Origin: Bordetella parapertussis
Lineage (GTDB): Bacteria; Pseudomonadota; Gammaproteobacteria; Burkholderiales; SG8-41
Assembly (NCBI GenBank): GCA_945906815.1
Contig: CAMDRT010000041.1
Span: 1-39,822 of the forward strand
DNA length: 39,822 nt
Reading direction: 5' to 3'
Shown here: positions 25,530 through 32,181 of the stretch, one piece after another
How the letters are laid out: every line of letters begins with the position of its first letter
How positions within the stretch are numbered: position 1 is the first letter of the stretch
The notes under the pieces: generated by a model
What the model saw: only the letters and a program-made list of their open reading frames with translations
What the model was told of the DNA's origin: nothing
Databases searched by the model: none
Program-made: the position numbers and the translations under genes

Positions 25530-25973
25530 ATGAAAAAACTGTTACTGATACTGGCCATGTGGTTGGCCATGGTGGGTGCTGCGCTGGCCCAAATTAACAT
25601 CAACACGGCGACCAAGGCACAGCTTGACGGCCTTAAAGGCATAGGCCCGGCCAAGGCGCAGGCCGTTATCGACTATCGCACCAAGAACGGCCCCTTTAAA
25701 ACCGTGGATGATCTTGAAAAGGTGAGCGGCATCGGCCCAGCGACCATGAAAGACCTGCGCGACAAGATAACGGTTGCAGGCGGTGCCGCGCCGGCTAAGG
25801 ACGCGAAAGCGGACACCAAGGCAGCGGCCAAGAAAGCGGACACCAAGGAACCTGCTAAGGTAGACGCGAAGAAAGAAGAAAAGAAAACCGATGTCAAAAA
25901 GGATGATAAAGCGGCCAAGAAAGACGTAAAAGCCGACGAGAAAAAAGACGCCAAGAAAGACGACAAGAAGTAA
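25530..25973 (+). CDS. comEA: ComEA-like helix-hairpin-helix DNA-binding protein
   Basis: This is a predicted periplasmic protein. A signal peptide (MKKLLLILAMWLAMVGAALA) is followed by a double helix-hairpin-helix domain (ININTATKAQLDGLKGIGPA, VSGIGPATMKDLRDKI). That domain binds DNA in the ComEA competence proteins. It then has a tail of about 55 residues made almost only of Lys, Asp, Glu and Ala. The plain bacterial single-domain form usually stops after the HhH part, so the tail is unusual. GGAG lies seven bases upstream of the start. A role in DNA uptake is likely but not proven by context. Confidence 0.85.
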   Translation: MKKLLLILAMWLAMVGAALAQININTATKAQLDGLKGIGPAKAQAVIDYRTKNGPFKTVDDLEKVSGIGPATMKDLRDKITVAGGAAPAKDAKADTKAAAKKADTKEPAKVDAKKEEKKTDVKKDDKAAKKDVKADEKKDAKKDDKK

Positions 25974-25999
25974 TGCCCCGGTTTCGGGTTTGCTTGAAG

Positions 26000-26024
26000 A
26001 ACCCCGCGACGGCGGGGTTTTTTT
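26000..26024 (+). terminator. Terminator after comEA
   Basis: The CCCCGC-GACG-GCGGGG hairpin is followed by seven T, just after the comEA stop. Confidence 0.92.
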
Positions 26025-26120
26025 CGCGCTAAACCAGGCGCGGATTCAGCTATGATAATGGGGTGTTGAGAGTTTGCAGTAACCTCTCAGTGTTCCGCTG
26101 TTACTCCCAGCACTCGACAC

Positions 26121-26141
26121 TCAACTCTCAACTCTCAACTC
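26121..26141 (+). repeat. Three perfect heptamers (TCAACTC) ahead of cysM
   Basis: TCAACTC is repeated three times head to tail, with a degenerate copy before it. It ends eight bases before the GTG start of cysM, and so occupies the place of its ribosome-binding region. Confidence 0.93.
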
Positions 26142-26149
26142 GGCCCACC

Positions 26150-27037
26150 GTGAATCAAACGCTAGAACATTTCATAGGCAATACGCCGTTAGTGCGCTTG
26201 CAGCGCATCCCCGGCCATACCAGCAACGCCATTTTGGTCAAGCTGGAGGGCAACAACCCGGCGGGTTCCGTCAAGGATCGCCCGGCATTGTCGATGATCC
26301 AGCGTGCACAGGTGCGCGGCCAGATCAAGCCGGGTGATACCTTGATCGAGCCCACCAGCGGCAACACTGGCATCGCACTGGCCATGTGCGCGGCGATGAT
26401 GGGTTATCGCATGATTCTGGTGATGCCCGAGAATCAGTCGATGGAGCGCCGCCAGAGCATGGCGGCCTATGGCGCGCAACTGGTATTGACTCCCCGGGAA
26501 GGCGGCATGGAAGCCGCGCGCGACGTGGCTGAACGTCTGGTGAAAGAAGGCAAGGGCATCATGCTCGATCAGTTCTCCAATGCCGACAACCCGCTCGCGC
26601 ATTACGAAACCACCGGGCCCGAAATCTGGCGCGACACCGATGGTAAAGTCACGCACTTTGTTTCGAGTATGGGCACCACCGGCACCATCATGGGTGTGTC
26701 GCGCTATCTCAAGGAAAAAAATCGCGCGATCAAAATCGTCGGCTGCCAGCCTGCCGACGGCGCGCAGATTCCCGGCATTCGTAAATGGCCAGCGGCGTAT
26801 CTGCCCAGTATCTGCGACTGGAGCCGCGTCGATCAAGTGATGGAAATCGCGCAGCGCGACGCCGAAGATATGTCGCGGAGGCTTGCCGTGGAAGAAGGCA
26901 TATTCGGCGGCATTTCATCGGGCGGTGCGCTGTGGGCGGCGTTGCAATTGTCGCGCGAGGTGCGCGACGCAGTGATTGTCGCCATCATATGCGATCGTGG
27001 TGATCGTTATCTTTCGACGGGTGTATTCCCGGCCTGA
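26150..27037 (+). CDS. cysM: Cysteine synthase B
   Basis: CysM is an O-acetylserine sulfhydrylase that can use thiosulfate. The PLP lysine is in NNPAGSVKDRPAL, the phosphate loop is EPTSGNTGIALAMC, and GTTGTIMGVSRYLKE is present. The length of 295 residues and TLEHFIGNTPLVRLQR at the start fit CysM rather than CysK. I start at GTG 26150. The upstream ATG at 26063 would add residues translated from the heptamer repeats (NSQLSTRP). No normal Shine-Dalgarno is seen there because the repeats fill the space. Confidence 0.93.
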   Translation: MNQTLEHFIGNTPLVRLQRIPGHTSNAILVKLEGNNPAGSVKDRPALSMIQRAQVRGQIKPGDTLIEPTSGNTGIALAMCAAMMGYRMILVMPENQSMERRQSMAAYGAQLVLTPREGGMEAARDVAERLVKEGKGIMLDQFSNADNPLAHYETTGPEIWRDTDGKVTHFVSSMGTTGTIMGVSRYLKEKNRAIKIVGCQPADGAQIPGIRKWPAAYLPSICDWSRVDQVMEIAQRDAEDMSRRLAVEEGIFGGISSGGALWAALQLSREVRDAVIVAIICDRGDRYLSTGVFPA

Positions 27038-27147
27038 CGCGCGCGCAGCTGGGTTGGTATTACTAGAACGCCGCAGGTGCGTGGCAGCAGAAGTCATGGA
27101 AACTTTCTGCGATAAATGTTTAACCGTTTGTTATTAAAGAGTATTTT

Positions 27148-27948
27148 GTGACCCCAGTACTGGTGTTCGACATCGAGACGGTGCCCGATGTTACGGGCTT
27201 GCGTGTGCTGCATGAGCTCGATGACACGCTCGCGGATGCCGACGTGGCAGCGATGGCGTTTCAATTGCGGCGGCAGGCCGCAGGCAACGATTTCCTGCAA
27301 CTGCATCTTCATCGCGTGCTGGTGATCTCGTGCGCGCTGTGTGATGGCGATCACTTTAGGGTGTGGTCACTGGGTGCGAACGGCGAATCCGAGGCCGAAG
27401 TTATCCAGCGCTTTTTCGACGGCATCGAAAAATACACGCCGCAAATCGTGTCGTGGAATGGCGGCGGTTTCGATCTTCCCGTGTTGCATTATCGTGGCCT
27501 GATGCATGGTGTGCGCGCGCCGCGCTACTGGGACATGGGCGAAGGCGATCACAAAGACAGCCGCGAATTCAAATGGAACAACTACATCAGCCGCTATCAT
27601 TCGCGCCATCTCGATTTGATGGACCTGCTGGCGCTGTACCAACCGCGCGCCAATGCGCCGCTGGATGATCTGGCGCAATTGATGGGCCTGCCCGGCAAGC
27701 TGGGCATGTCGGGTGCGCAGGTGTGGGATGCCTACCAAGCGGGCCAGCTCGCCGACATCAGCAATTACTGCCAGACCGATGTGGTCAATACCTATCTCAT
27801 CTATTTGCGTTTTCAGCTGATGCGTGGCGCGCTCACGGCCGCTCAGCATCGTGCGCAGTGTGAGCTGGTGCATACCACCCTGGGTCAAGCCAGCGAGCCA
27901 CACTGGCAGGAATTCCTGGCGCGGTGGACGAGCTTCAGTGCATCGTAA
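27148..27948 (+). CDS. Predicted 3'-5' exonuclease related to PolB
   Basis: This protein has a DnaQ-like exonuclease fold of the type found in family B DNA polymerases, but without a polymerase domain. ExoI is VFDIETVPD (Asp-x-Glu), ExoII is in SWNGGGFDLPVL, and ExoIII is near YCQTDVVNTYLIYLR. The family is common in Beta- and Gammaproteobacteria and often sits next to rlmD/rumA or cysM, as here. Its cellular target is not well defined. It starts with GTG at 27148, which is directly followed by the conserved first strand. Confidence 0.88.
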   Translation: MTPVLVFDIETVPDVTGLRVLHELDDTLADADVAAMAFQLRRQAAGNDFLQLHLHRVLVISCALCDGDHFRVWSLGANGESEAEVIQRFFDGIEKYTPQIVSWNGGGFDLPVLHYRGLMHGVRAPRYWDMGEGDHKDSREFKWNNYISRYHSRHLDLMDLLALYQPRANAPLDDLAQLMGLPGKLGMSGAQVWDAYQAGQLADISNYCQTDVVNTYLIYLRFQLMRGALTAAQHRAQCELVHTTLGQASEPHWQEFLARWTSFSAS

Positions 27949-28020
27949 ACAGTGTTCCATTATCGCTAAACAGTTATCAGTACACAGTAAACCGCAACAC
28001 CGGGGTTTTCTGTCCACGGC

Positions 28021-28048
28021 TCACAGTTCACAGTTCACAGTTCACAGT
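28021..28048 (+). repeat. Four perfect heptamers (TCACAGT) ahead of rlmD
   Basis: TCACAGT is repeated four times without error, ending eight bases before the rlmD start. Related words (AACAGTTATCAGTACACAGT) lie about 40 bases upstream. Confidence 0.95.
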
Positions 28049-28056
28049 CGTTCCCC

Positions 28057-29361
28057 ATGCAAACCTACACCATTGAATCCCTCGACCAGGAAGGCCGTGG
28101 CATCGCGCGCCGCGACGGCAAGACTATCTTCATTGAAGGCGCGTTGACGGGGGAAACGGTAACCGCCTCTGTCTATCGCAAGAAGCCCAGTTATGAAAAC
28201 GCCATCGCACAGCGCATTTTGCGTGAGAGTTCGCAGCGCGTGACGCCGCGCTGCGTTAACTTCGGGGTTTGCGGCGGATGCAGCATGCAGCACATCGACT
28301 CGCGCGCGCAGGTCGCGGCGAAACAGCGCGTGCTCGAAGACAGCCTGTGGCACATCGGCAAAGTCACGGCCGGGCAAATGCTCTCGCCGCTACATGGGCC
28401 AAGCTGGGGTTACCGCCGGCGCGCGCGCCTGAGCGCGCGTTATGTGCTCAAAAAAGGTGGTTCGCTGATCGGCTTTCACGAAAAGCGCTCCAGTTTCGTC
28501 GCCGACATGAGCAGTTGCGAAGTGCTGCCGCCGCATATCTCAAAGCTGCTGCCGCTGTTGCGTGAACTCGTCGGCAAACTCAGCATACGCGAGCGCATGC
28601 CGCAAATCGAGGTCGCCTGTGGCGACGCCGCGGATGTGCTGGTATTTCGCGTGCTGGAGCCGCCTTCCAGTGACGACAGGACGCTGCTCAAAGCTTTTGC
28701 CGAGGCGCAGCGGGTGCATGTGTATCTGCAACCCAAGGGGCCGGAAACCGCGCATCCGTTGTGGCCCGAAGCCGCCGCCGATTTGTATTACACGTTGCCG
28801 GAATTCAATGTGAAGATGCCGTTTTTTCCGACCGAATTCACGCAGGTGAATCACGAGCTCAATCGCGTGCTGGTGCATCGCGCGCTGCTGCTGCTGGCGC
28901 CGCAAGCGGGCGAGCGGGTGGCAGATATGTTTTGCGGCATCGGCAATTTTTCGCTGCCGATTGCGCGCAGCGGCGCGCACGTTACGGGTATTGAAGGCAG
29001 CGCGTCGCTGGTGAAACGCGCCGCGGAAAACGCGGCTTACAATGGCTTGTCGCAGCAGGTGCAGTACCGCGCGATGAATCTTTTTGATATCGACGCGGAT
29101 GCGTTTGCCGCCCTGTGTAGCGTTGGCCGCTTTGACCGCATGCTGATAGACCCGCCGCGCGACGGCGCTCTGGCCCTGGTAAACGCACTGGCGGCAGCAC
29201 CGCCGAAGCGCATAGTGTACGTGTCATGCAGCGCCGCGACTCTCGCGCGGGACGCATCCCTGCTGGTGCACGAACAAGGCTACAGCTTGAGCGCAGCGGG
29301 TGTGGTGAACATGTTTCCGCACACCGCCCATGTGGAATCGATCGCGGTGTTTGACCGCTGA
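28057..29361 (+). CDS. rlmD: 23S rRNA (uracil(1939)-C5)-methyltransferase
   Basis: RlmD methylates U1939 of 23S rRNA using SAM. An N-terminal TRAM domain (ESLDQEGRGIAR, IFIEGALTGETV) is followed by four Cys for a [4Fe-4S] cluster: Cys66, Cys72, Cys75 and Cys154. The SAM loop is ADMFCGIGNFSLPIA, then DPPRDG, the nucleophile Cys391 in YVSCSAATLARD, and the base Glu427 in HVESIA. This complete set separates it from RlmC/TrmA types. The ATG at 28057 has no normal ribosome site; the heptamer repeats occupy it. Confidence 0.94.
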   Translation: MQTYTIESLDQEGRGIARRDGKTIFIEGALTGETVTASVYRKKPSYENAIAQRILRESSQRVTPRCVNFGVCGGCSMQHIDSRAQVAAKQRVLEDSLWHIGKVTAGQMLSPLHGPSWGYRRRARLSARYVLKKGGSLIGFHEKRSSFVADMSSCEVLPPHISKLLPLLRELVGKLSIRERMPQIEVACGDAADVLVFRVLEPPSSDDRTLLKAFAEAQRVHVYLQPKGPETAHPLWPEAAADLYYTLPEFNVKMPFFPTEFTQVNHELNRVLVHRALLLLAPQAGERVADMFCGIGNFSLPIARSGAHVTGIEGSASLVKRAAENAAYNGLSQQVQYRAMNLFDIDADAFAALCSVGRFDRMLIDPPRDGALALVNALAAAPPKRIVYVSCSAATLARDASLLVHEQGYSLSAAGVVNMFPHTAHVESIAVFDR

Positions 29362-29378
29362 GTACATCGCACCCATGA

Positions 29379-29410
29379 AAAAGGCGGCCCCAGATTCCCG
29401 CAGGCCGCCC
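29379..29410 (-). terminator. Terminator after the Bax-inhibitor family gene
   Basis: On the minus strand GGGCGGCC and GGCCGCC pair across a 13-base loop, followed by TTTTT. It lies 25 bases beyond the stop at 29434 and between two convergent genes. Confidence 0.8.
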
Positions 29411-29433
29411 ATTGCATGTCGAAGACCGTACGC

Positions 29434-30138
29434 TCAGTCGCGGTCACCGCCAACGATGCCCAGGATTTGCAGCAGGCTGGTGAAGATGTTGTAGATGGAT
29501 ACATACAGCGTCAGAGTCGCCGATATGTAATTGGTCTCGCCGCCGCGCACGATGTCGTTGATCTGCCACAGGATGATTGCCGACGACAGTATGATGAATA
29601 CCCCGCACAGCGCCATACTCAACGCGGGCATCTGCAGGAAGATGTTGGCCACCACCGCCAGCATCGCCACGATAACGCCGACCAGGATGAATTTATTCAG
29701 AAAGCTGAAATCGCGCTTCACGTTGGAGGCTATGCCCGCCAGTATGAAAAACACGCCGGCAGTACCGCCCGCGGCTACCATCACCAGTTGTCCGCCATTG
29801 CGAAAATCCAATACCTTTTGCAGCAGCGGCCCCAGCAACAGGCCCATGAAGAAGGTAAAGCCCAGTAGCAGATAGAGCCCGAGACTGGTGTCTTTGTTGC
29901 GTTCGATCATGTATATCCAGCCGTAGAAAATGGCGAGCATCGCGATCGTTGCGATGATCGGACTGCCACGCAGGAAACTGAAGTCGAAGTAGGTGGTGCC
30001 GACAGCGGCGCCGACGATGGTGGGAATGAGCGAAACCGCCAGCAGCGTATAGGTGTTACGCAACACCTGGTTTGGCTGGACGGCGACATCCGTGTTGCCG
30101 GTAAAGACCGGTTGCTGATTTTGCATTTCAGGTTGCAT
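29434..30138 (-). CDS. Bax inhibitor-1 / YccA family membrane protein
   Basis: This is an integral inner membrane protein with seven hydrophobic segments. The family signatures are NQVLRNTYTLLAVSLIPT at the first segment, SLGLYLLLGFTFFMGLLLGP in the middle, and the C-terminal NDIVRGGETNYISATLTLYVSIYNIFTSLLQ. The length of 234 residues equals YbhL/YccA. Relatives are linked to FtsH regulation (YccA) or to calcium or proton leak; which applies here cannot be told. GAGGAG lies just before the start. Confidence 0.93.
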   Translation of the reverse strand: MQPEMQNQQPVFTGNTDVAVQPNQVLRNTYTLLAVSLIPTIVGAAVGTTYFDFSFLRGSPIIATIAMLAIFYGWIYMIERNKDTSLGLYLLLGFTFFMGLLLGPLLQKVLDFRNGGQLVMVAAGGTAGVFFILAGIASNVKRDFSFLNKFILVGVIVAMLAVVANIFLQMPALSMALCGVFIILSSAIILWQINDIVRGGETNYISATLTLYVSIYNIFTSLLQILGIVGGDRD

Positions 30139-30199
30139 GGCGCTCCTCGTCTGTAGTTATATTTTAAAATCCATAACAAAAATAATGCGAACGGCTATA

Positions 30200-30228
30200 A
30201 GACTACCTAAAGTGGCTGAAAGTTGCAA
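30200..30228 (-). promoter_or_regulatory. Candidate sigma-70 promoter of the Bax-inhibitor family gene
   Basis: On the minus strand TTGCAA (30223-30228) and TAGTCT (30200-30205) are 17 bases apart, about 60 bases before the start codon. A second possible -10 box, TTATAG, overlaps. Found by eye. Confidence 0.35.
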
Positions 30229-30309
30229 TTTACTTTACGCGCACAGTGCCAGCCGATGTAACGCAAGCATTTGATAATGCATGGTATTATCAAAGCTAAT
30301 CTCGAGCGT

Positions 30310-30545
30310 AGTGCTTCACTCTATGCGGCACTTATGCAACGGCACGGCACCAGCGAAACTCCTCCCCTTTCAAGGGGGAGAGCGTAGCGAGGGGGCATCT
30401 GGGAGGGGGATGGGGTACTGTCGCGCGAATGCCACCCCATCCCCACCCTAGCCCTCTGCTCCACTTCAAGGGTGCCCTTGCCTTGAAGGGCAAGGGCACA
30501 CTTGAAGCGGAGCAGAGGGAATGTCTCATGAATTGCGAAGCACTA
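30310..30545. repeat. MITE-like palindromic element abutting tRNA-Ser
   Basis: This is a 236-base non-coding element. Its ends are inverted copies of TAGTGCTTC (30310-30318 and 30537-30545), each including TA at the outer edge, as TA-target elements leave. Inside are three stacked hairpins. The first is CTCCCCTT/AAGGGGGAG near 30362. The second is a G-rich/C-rich pair, GGGGATGGGG with CCCCATCCCC (about 30406 and 30434). The third is a 31-base arm at 30452-30482 that pairs with 30489-30519 with two mismatches and a six-base loop. No open frame of note. The right end is one base before the mature tRNA 5' end. Confidence 0.6.
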
Positions 30546-30635
30546 GGAGAGTTGGCAGAGCGGTTGAATGCACCGGTCTTGAAAACCGGCAGGGTCGCAA
30601 GATCCTCGTGAGTTCGAATCTCACACTCTCCGCCA
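30546..30635 (+). tRNA. tRNA-Ser (UGA)
   Basis: This is a 90-base class II tRNA with an encoded CCA. The acceptor stem is GGAGAGT/ACTCTCC. The anticodon stem CCGGT/ACCGG holds the loop CTTGAAA with anticodon TGA. A long variable arm follows, then the T-arm with GTTCGAATC. Its upstream region is entirely the MITE-like element, so its promoter must lie in or before that element. It also marks the change from core genes to accessory genes. Confidence 0.97.
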
Positions 30636-30740
30636 AGATGGGTGCGCGGTCCTAACCGGTCACCCGGTCAGATTGGCTTGGCACACCTTATGACGTCTAA
30701 ATTTTCACCCGCGTATGGCGCTGGTGTAGGAGGGTAAGAC

Positions 30741-31079
30741 ATGAGTATTACGCGCTTATATACTGGTGCAGATGGCCAATCCCACATCGAAGCGTTAGAC
30801 CTTGCCGCCCATCCCGAACTCACTGCGCTGATGGCGACGAAGGGGGTGGTCTTTCGCAGCACGGAGCCCGGTCGTTTCAGCGATTGGCACAATGCCCCCC
30901 GGCGGCAGTTCGTCATCACCCTGTCGGGCGCAGCGGAGCTGGGCTTCGGCGATGGCAGTGTGCACCGCGTCGGTCCAGGGCATGCGAACTTGGTGGAAGA
31001 TTTGACGGGGAAAGGGCACACCACGCGCGTCATCGGCAACCAACCACGCGTGACCGCCACCATTCACCTCGCTGATTGA
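30741..31079 (+). CDS. Small cupin-domain protein
   Basis: This is a single-domain protein of 112 residues with the small beta-barrel pattern of cupins. WHNAPRRQFVITLSGAAELGFGDG forms the first motif region and VGPGHANLVEDLTGKGHTTRV the second. The full set of metal-binding His/Glu is not clean, so it may not bind metal or may do so atypically. A strong AGGAGGG ribosome site precedes the ATG. It has no signal peptide. The function is unknown; cupins near SDRs and oxygenases are often accessory enzymes or regulators of catabolic routes. It is convergent with the SDR gene. Confidence 0.8.
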   Translation: MSITRLYTGADGQSHIEALDLAAHPELTALMATKGVVFRSTEPGRFSDWHNAPRRQFVITLSGAAELGFGDGSVHRVGPGHANLVEDLTGKGHTTRVIGNQPRVTATIHLAD

Positions 31080-31117
31080 CTGGAATTTCTGTCCCCCGGA
31101 CATGGGGCAGCTTCCAG
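31080..31117. terminator. Bidirectional hairpin between convergent genes
   Basis: CTGGAA and TTCCAG enclose CTG-CCCC/GGGG-CAG, giving a long stem right after the cupin stop. There is no T run, so it is a weak terminator or only a hairpin. Confidence 0.4.
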
Positions 31118-31158
31118 CCCACTGCGGTTGCCACGCCCCCCGTCCCGACCTGAGCTGG

Positions 31159-31950
31159 CTAGTAATAAGTGCCTGGCGTCGAGCCGCCGTCGATAGCAAT
31201 GCTCTGGCCCGTGATCGCCGAGGCATGGGGCGAGGCGAGGAAGAGCACCATCGGCGCGATGTCCGACGGCTCGACGATGCGGCCAATCGGGAACTGGGCG
31301 GCGAAGCTCGCCTCGGCCTCCTCTTCGCTCACGCCGAGTTGCAGCGCGCGGGCGGCGCGCCGCGCAGGGTAGCGGTCGGTCTTGGTGAAAGGCGGGTGGA
31401 TAATGTTTGCCGTAATACCCTCGGCTGCCACCGTGGTACTGAACTGCTTGACGAAGGCGACCAGTGCAGAATTACCCAGCGCGCTGGGTAGCGCGTTGGC
31501 GCCGGCGTGGCGCGCGGCGGAGCCGCCGATGCAGATGACACGGCCGCGCGAGGACTGGCGCAGGTGCGGCAGAGCAGCGCGGCAGCAGCGCATGTAGGCT
31601 AGGGTTTTTCCGTTCAGCCGTTCCATCAGCCCGTCGTCGTCGAGCGTCTCGATGTTGCCGCTGATCGCAGTCGAAGCGTTGTTGACCAGCACGTCGAGCC
31701 CGCCAAAGGCGTCGACCGCTGCCTGTACTATGCCCGTACACCCTGCGGCGGTGAACAAGTCGACCGCCACGGCCTTCGCCTTCACACCCTTCGCCGTGAG
31801 CTTCGCTTCCGCGTCCGCGAGTGCCGCCCTGTCGCGGCCGCAGATGGCGACGTTCGCACCTTCCTCGGCGAAAGCCAGCGCGATGGCGAGACCGATGCCC
31901 CGGTTCGCGCCGGTGACCAGCACCGATTTACCCTTCAGACCAAGGTCCAT
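31159..31950 (-). CDS. Short-chain dehydrogenase/reductase with non-canonical active site
   Basis: This is a classical-size SDR (263 residues). The cofactor loop TGANRGIG (14-20) and NNAS (90-93) are intact, and the end AITGQSIAIDGGS is typical. Ser144 is at the usual catalytic place. The YxxxK pair is not present, however. The segment reads PSALGNSAL, which puts Ser156 where Tyr is expected and Asn160 where Lys is expected. It may be an inactive or mechanistically altered member, or belong to an SDR clade with Asn at the Lys site. GAGGAT precedes the start. It is divergent from the propeller operon, so the two may share regulation. Confidence 0.88.
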   Translation of the reverse strand: MDLGLKGKSVLVTGANRGIGLAIALAFAEEGANVAICGRDRAALADAEAKLTAKGVKAKAVAVDLFTAAGCTGIVQAAVDAFGGLDVLVNNASTAISGNIETLDDDGLMERLNGKTLAYMRCCRAALPHLRQSSRGRVICIGGSAARHAGANALPSALGNSALVAFVKQFSTTVAAEGITANIIHPPFTKTDRYPARRAARALQLGVSEEEAEASFAAQFPIGRIVEPSDIAPMVLFLASPHASAITGQSIAIDGGSTPGTYY

Positions 31951-32074
31951 ATTTCGTATCCTCTTATTGTTGCCGCCGTCTTTGCGACCTGCCGCACTAG
32001 GCTGTCCCTAGCGCATTCGTAGTGTAGCTCGAATAGGCTTCCCGGTGCAGTCTGCCCGCTCCGTTCAGGCTCGC

Positions 32075-32126
32075 TTGTCATTGGACAAGGCTCTGGCTTG
32101 ACCCGATGATTTCCCGCCACTAGACT
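32075..32126 (+). promoter_or_regulatory. Candidate promoter and operator of the propeller operon
   Basis: TTGACC (32098-32103) and TAGACT (32121-32126) are exactly 17 bases apart, a good sigma-70 promoter about 50 bases before the first propeller gene. Ten bases upstream is the palindrome TTGTC-ATTG-GACAA (32075-32088). That is an activator-like position, between this operon and the divergent SDR. Confidence 0.5.
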
Positions 32127-32181
32127 TGCGCTGCCACAGGCTATGTCACCCCCGTTTCCAACAACCCGGAGGATCCACATC

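Noticed and set aside
26063..26149. N-terminal extension of cysM
   Set aside because: It translates the heptamer repeats and has no counterpart in the CysM family as I know it; GTG 26150 fits the family start.
28021..28048. Heptamer repeats as a CRISPR-like array
   Set aside because: The units are only seven bases, without spacers, and no cas gene is present.
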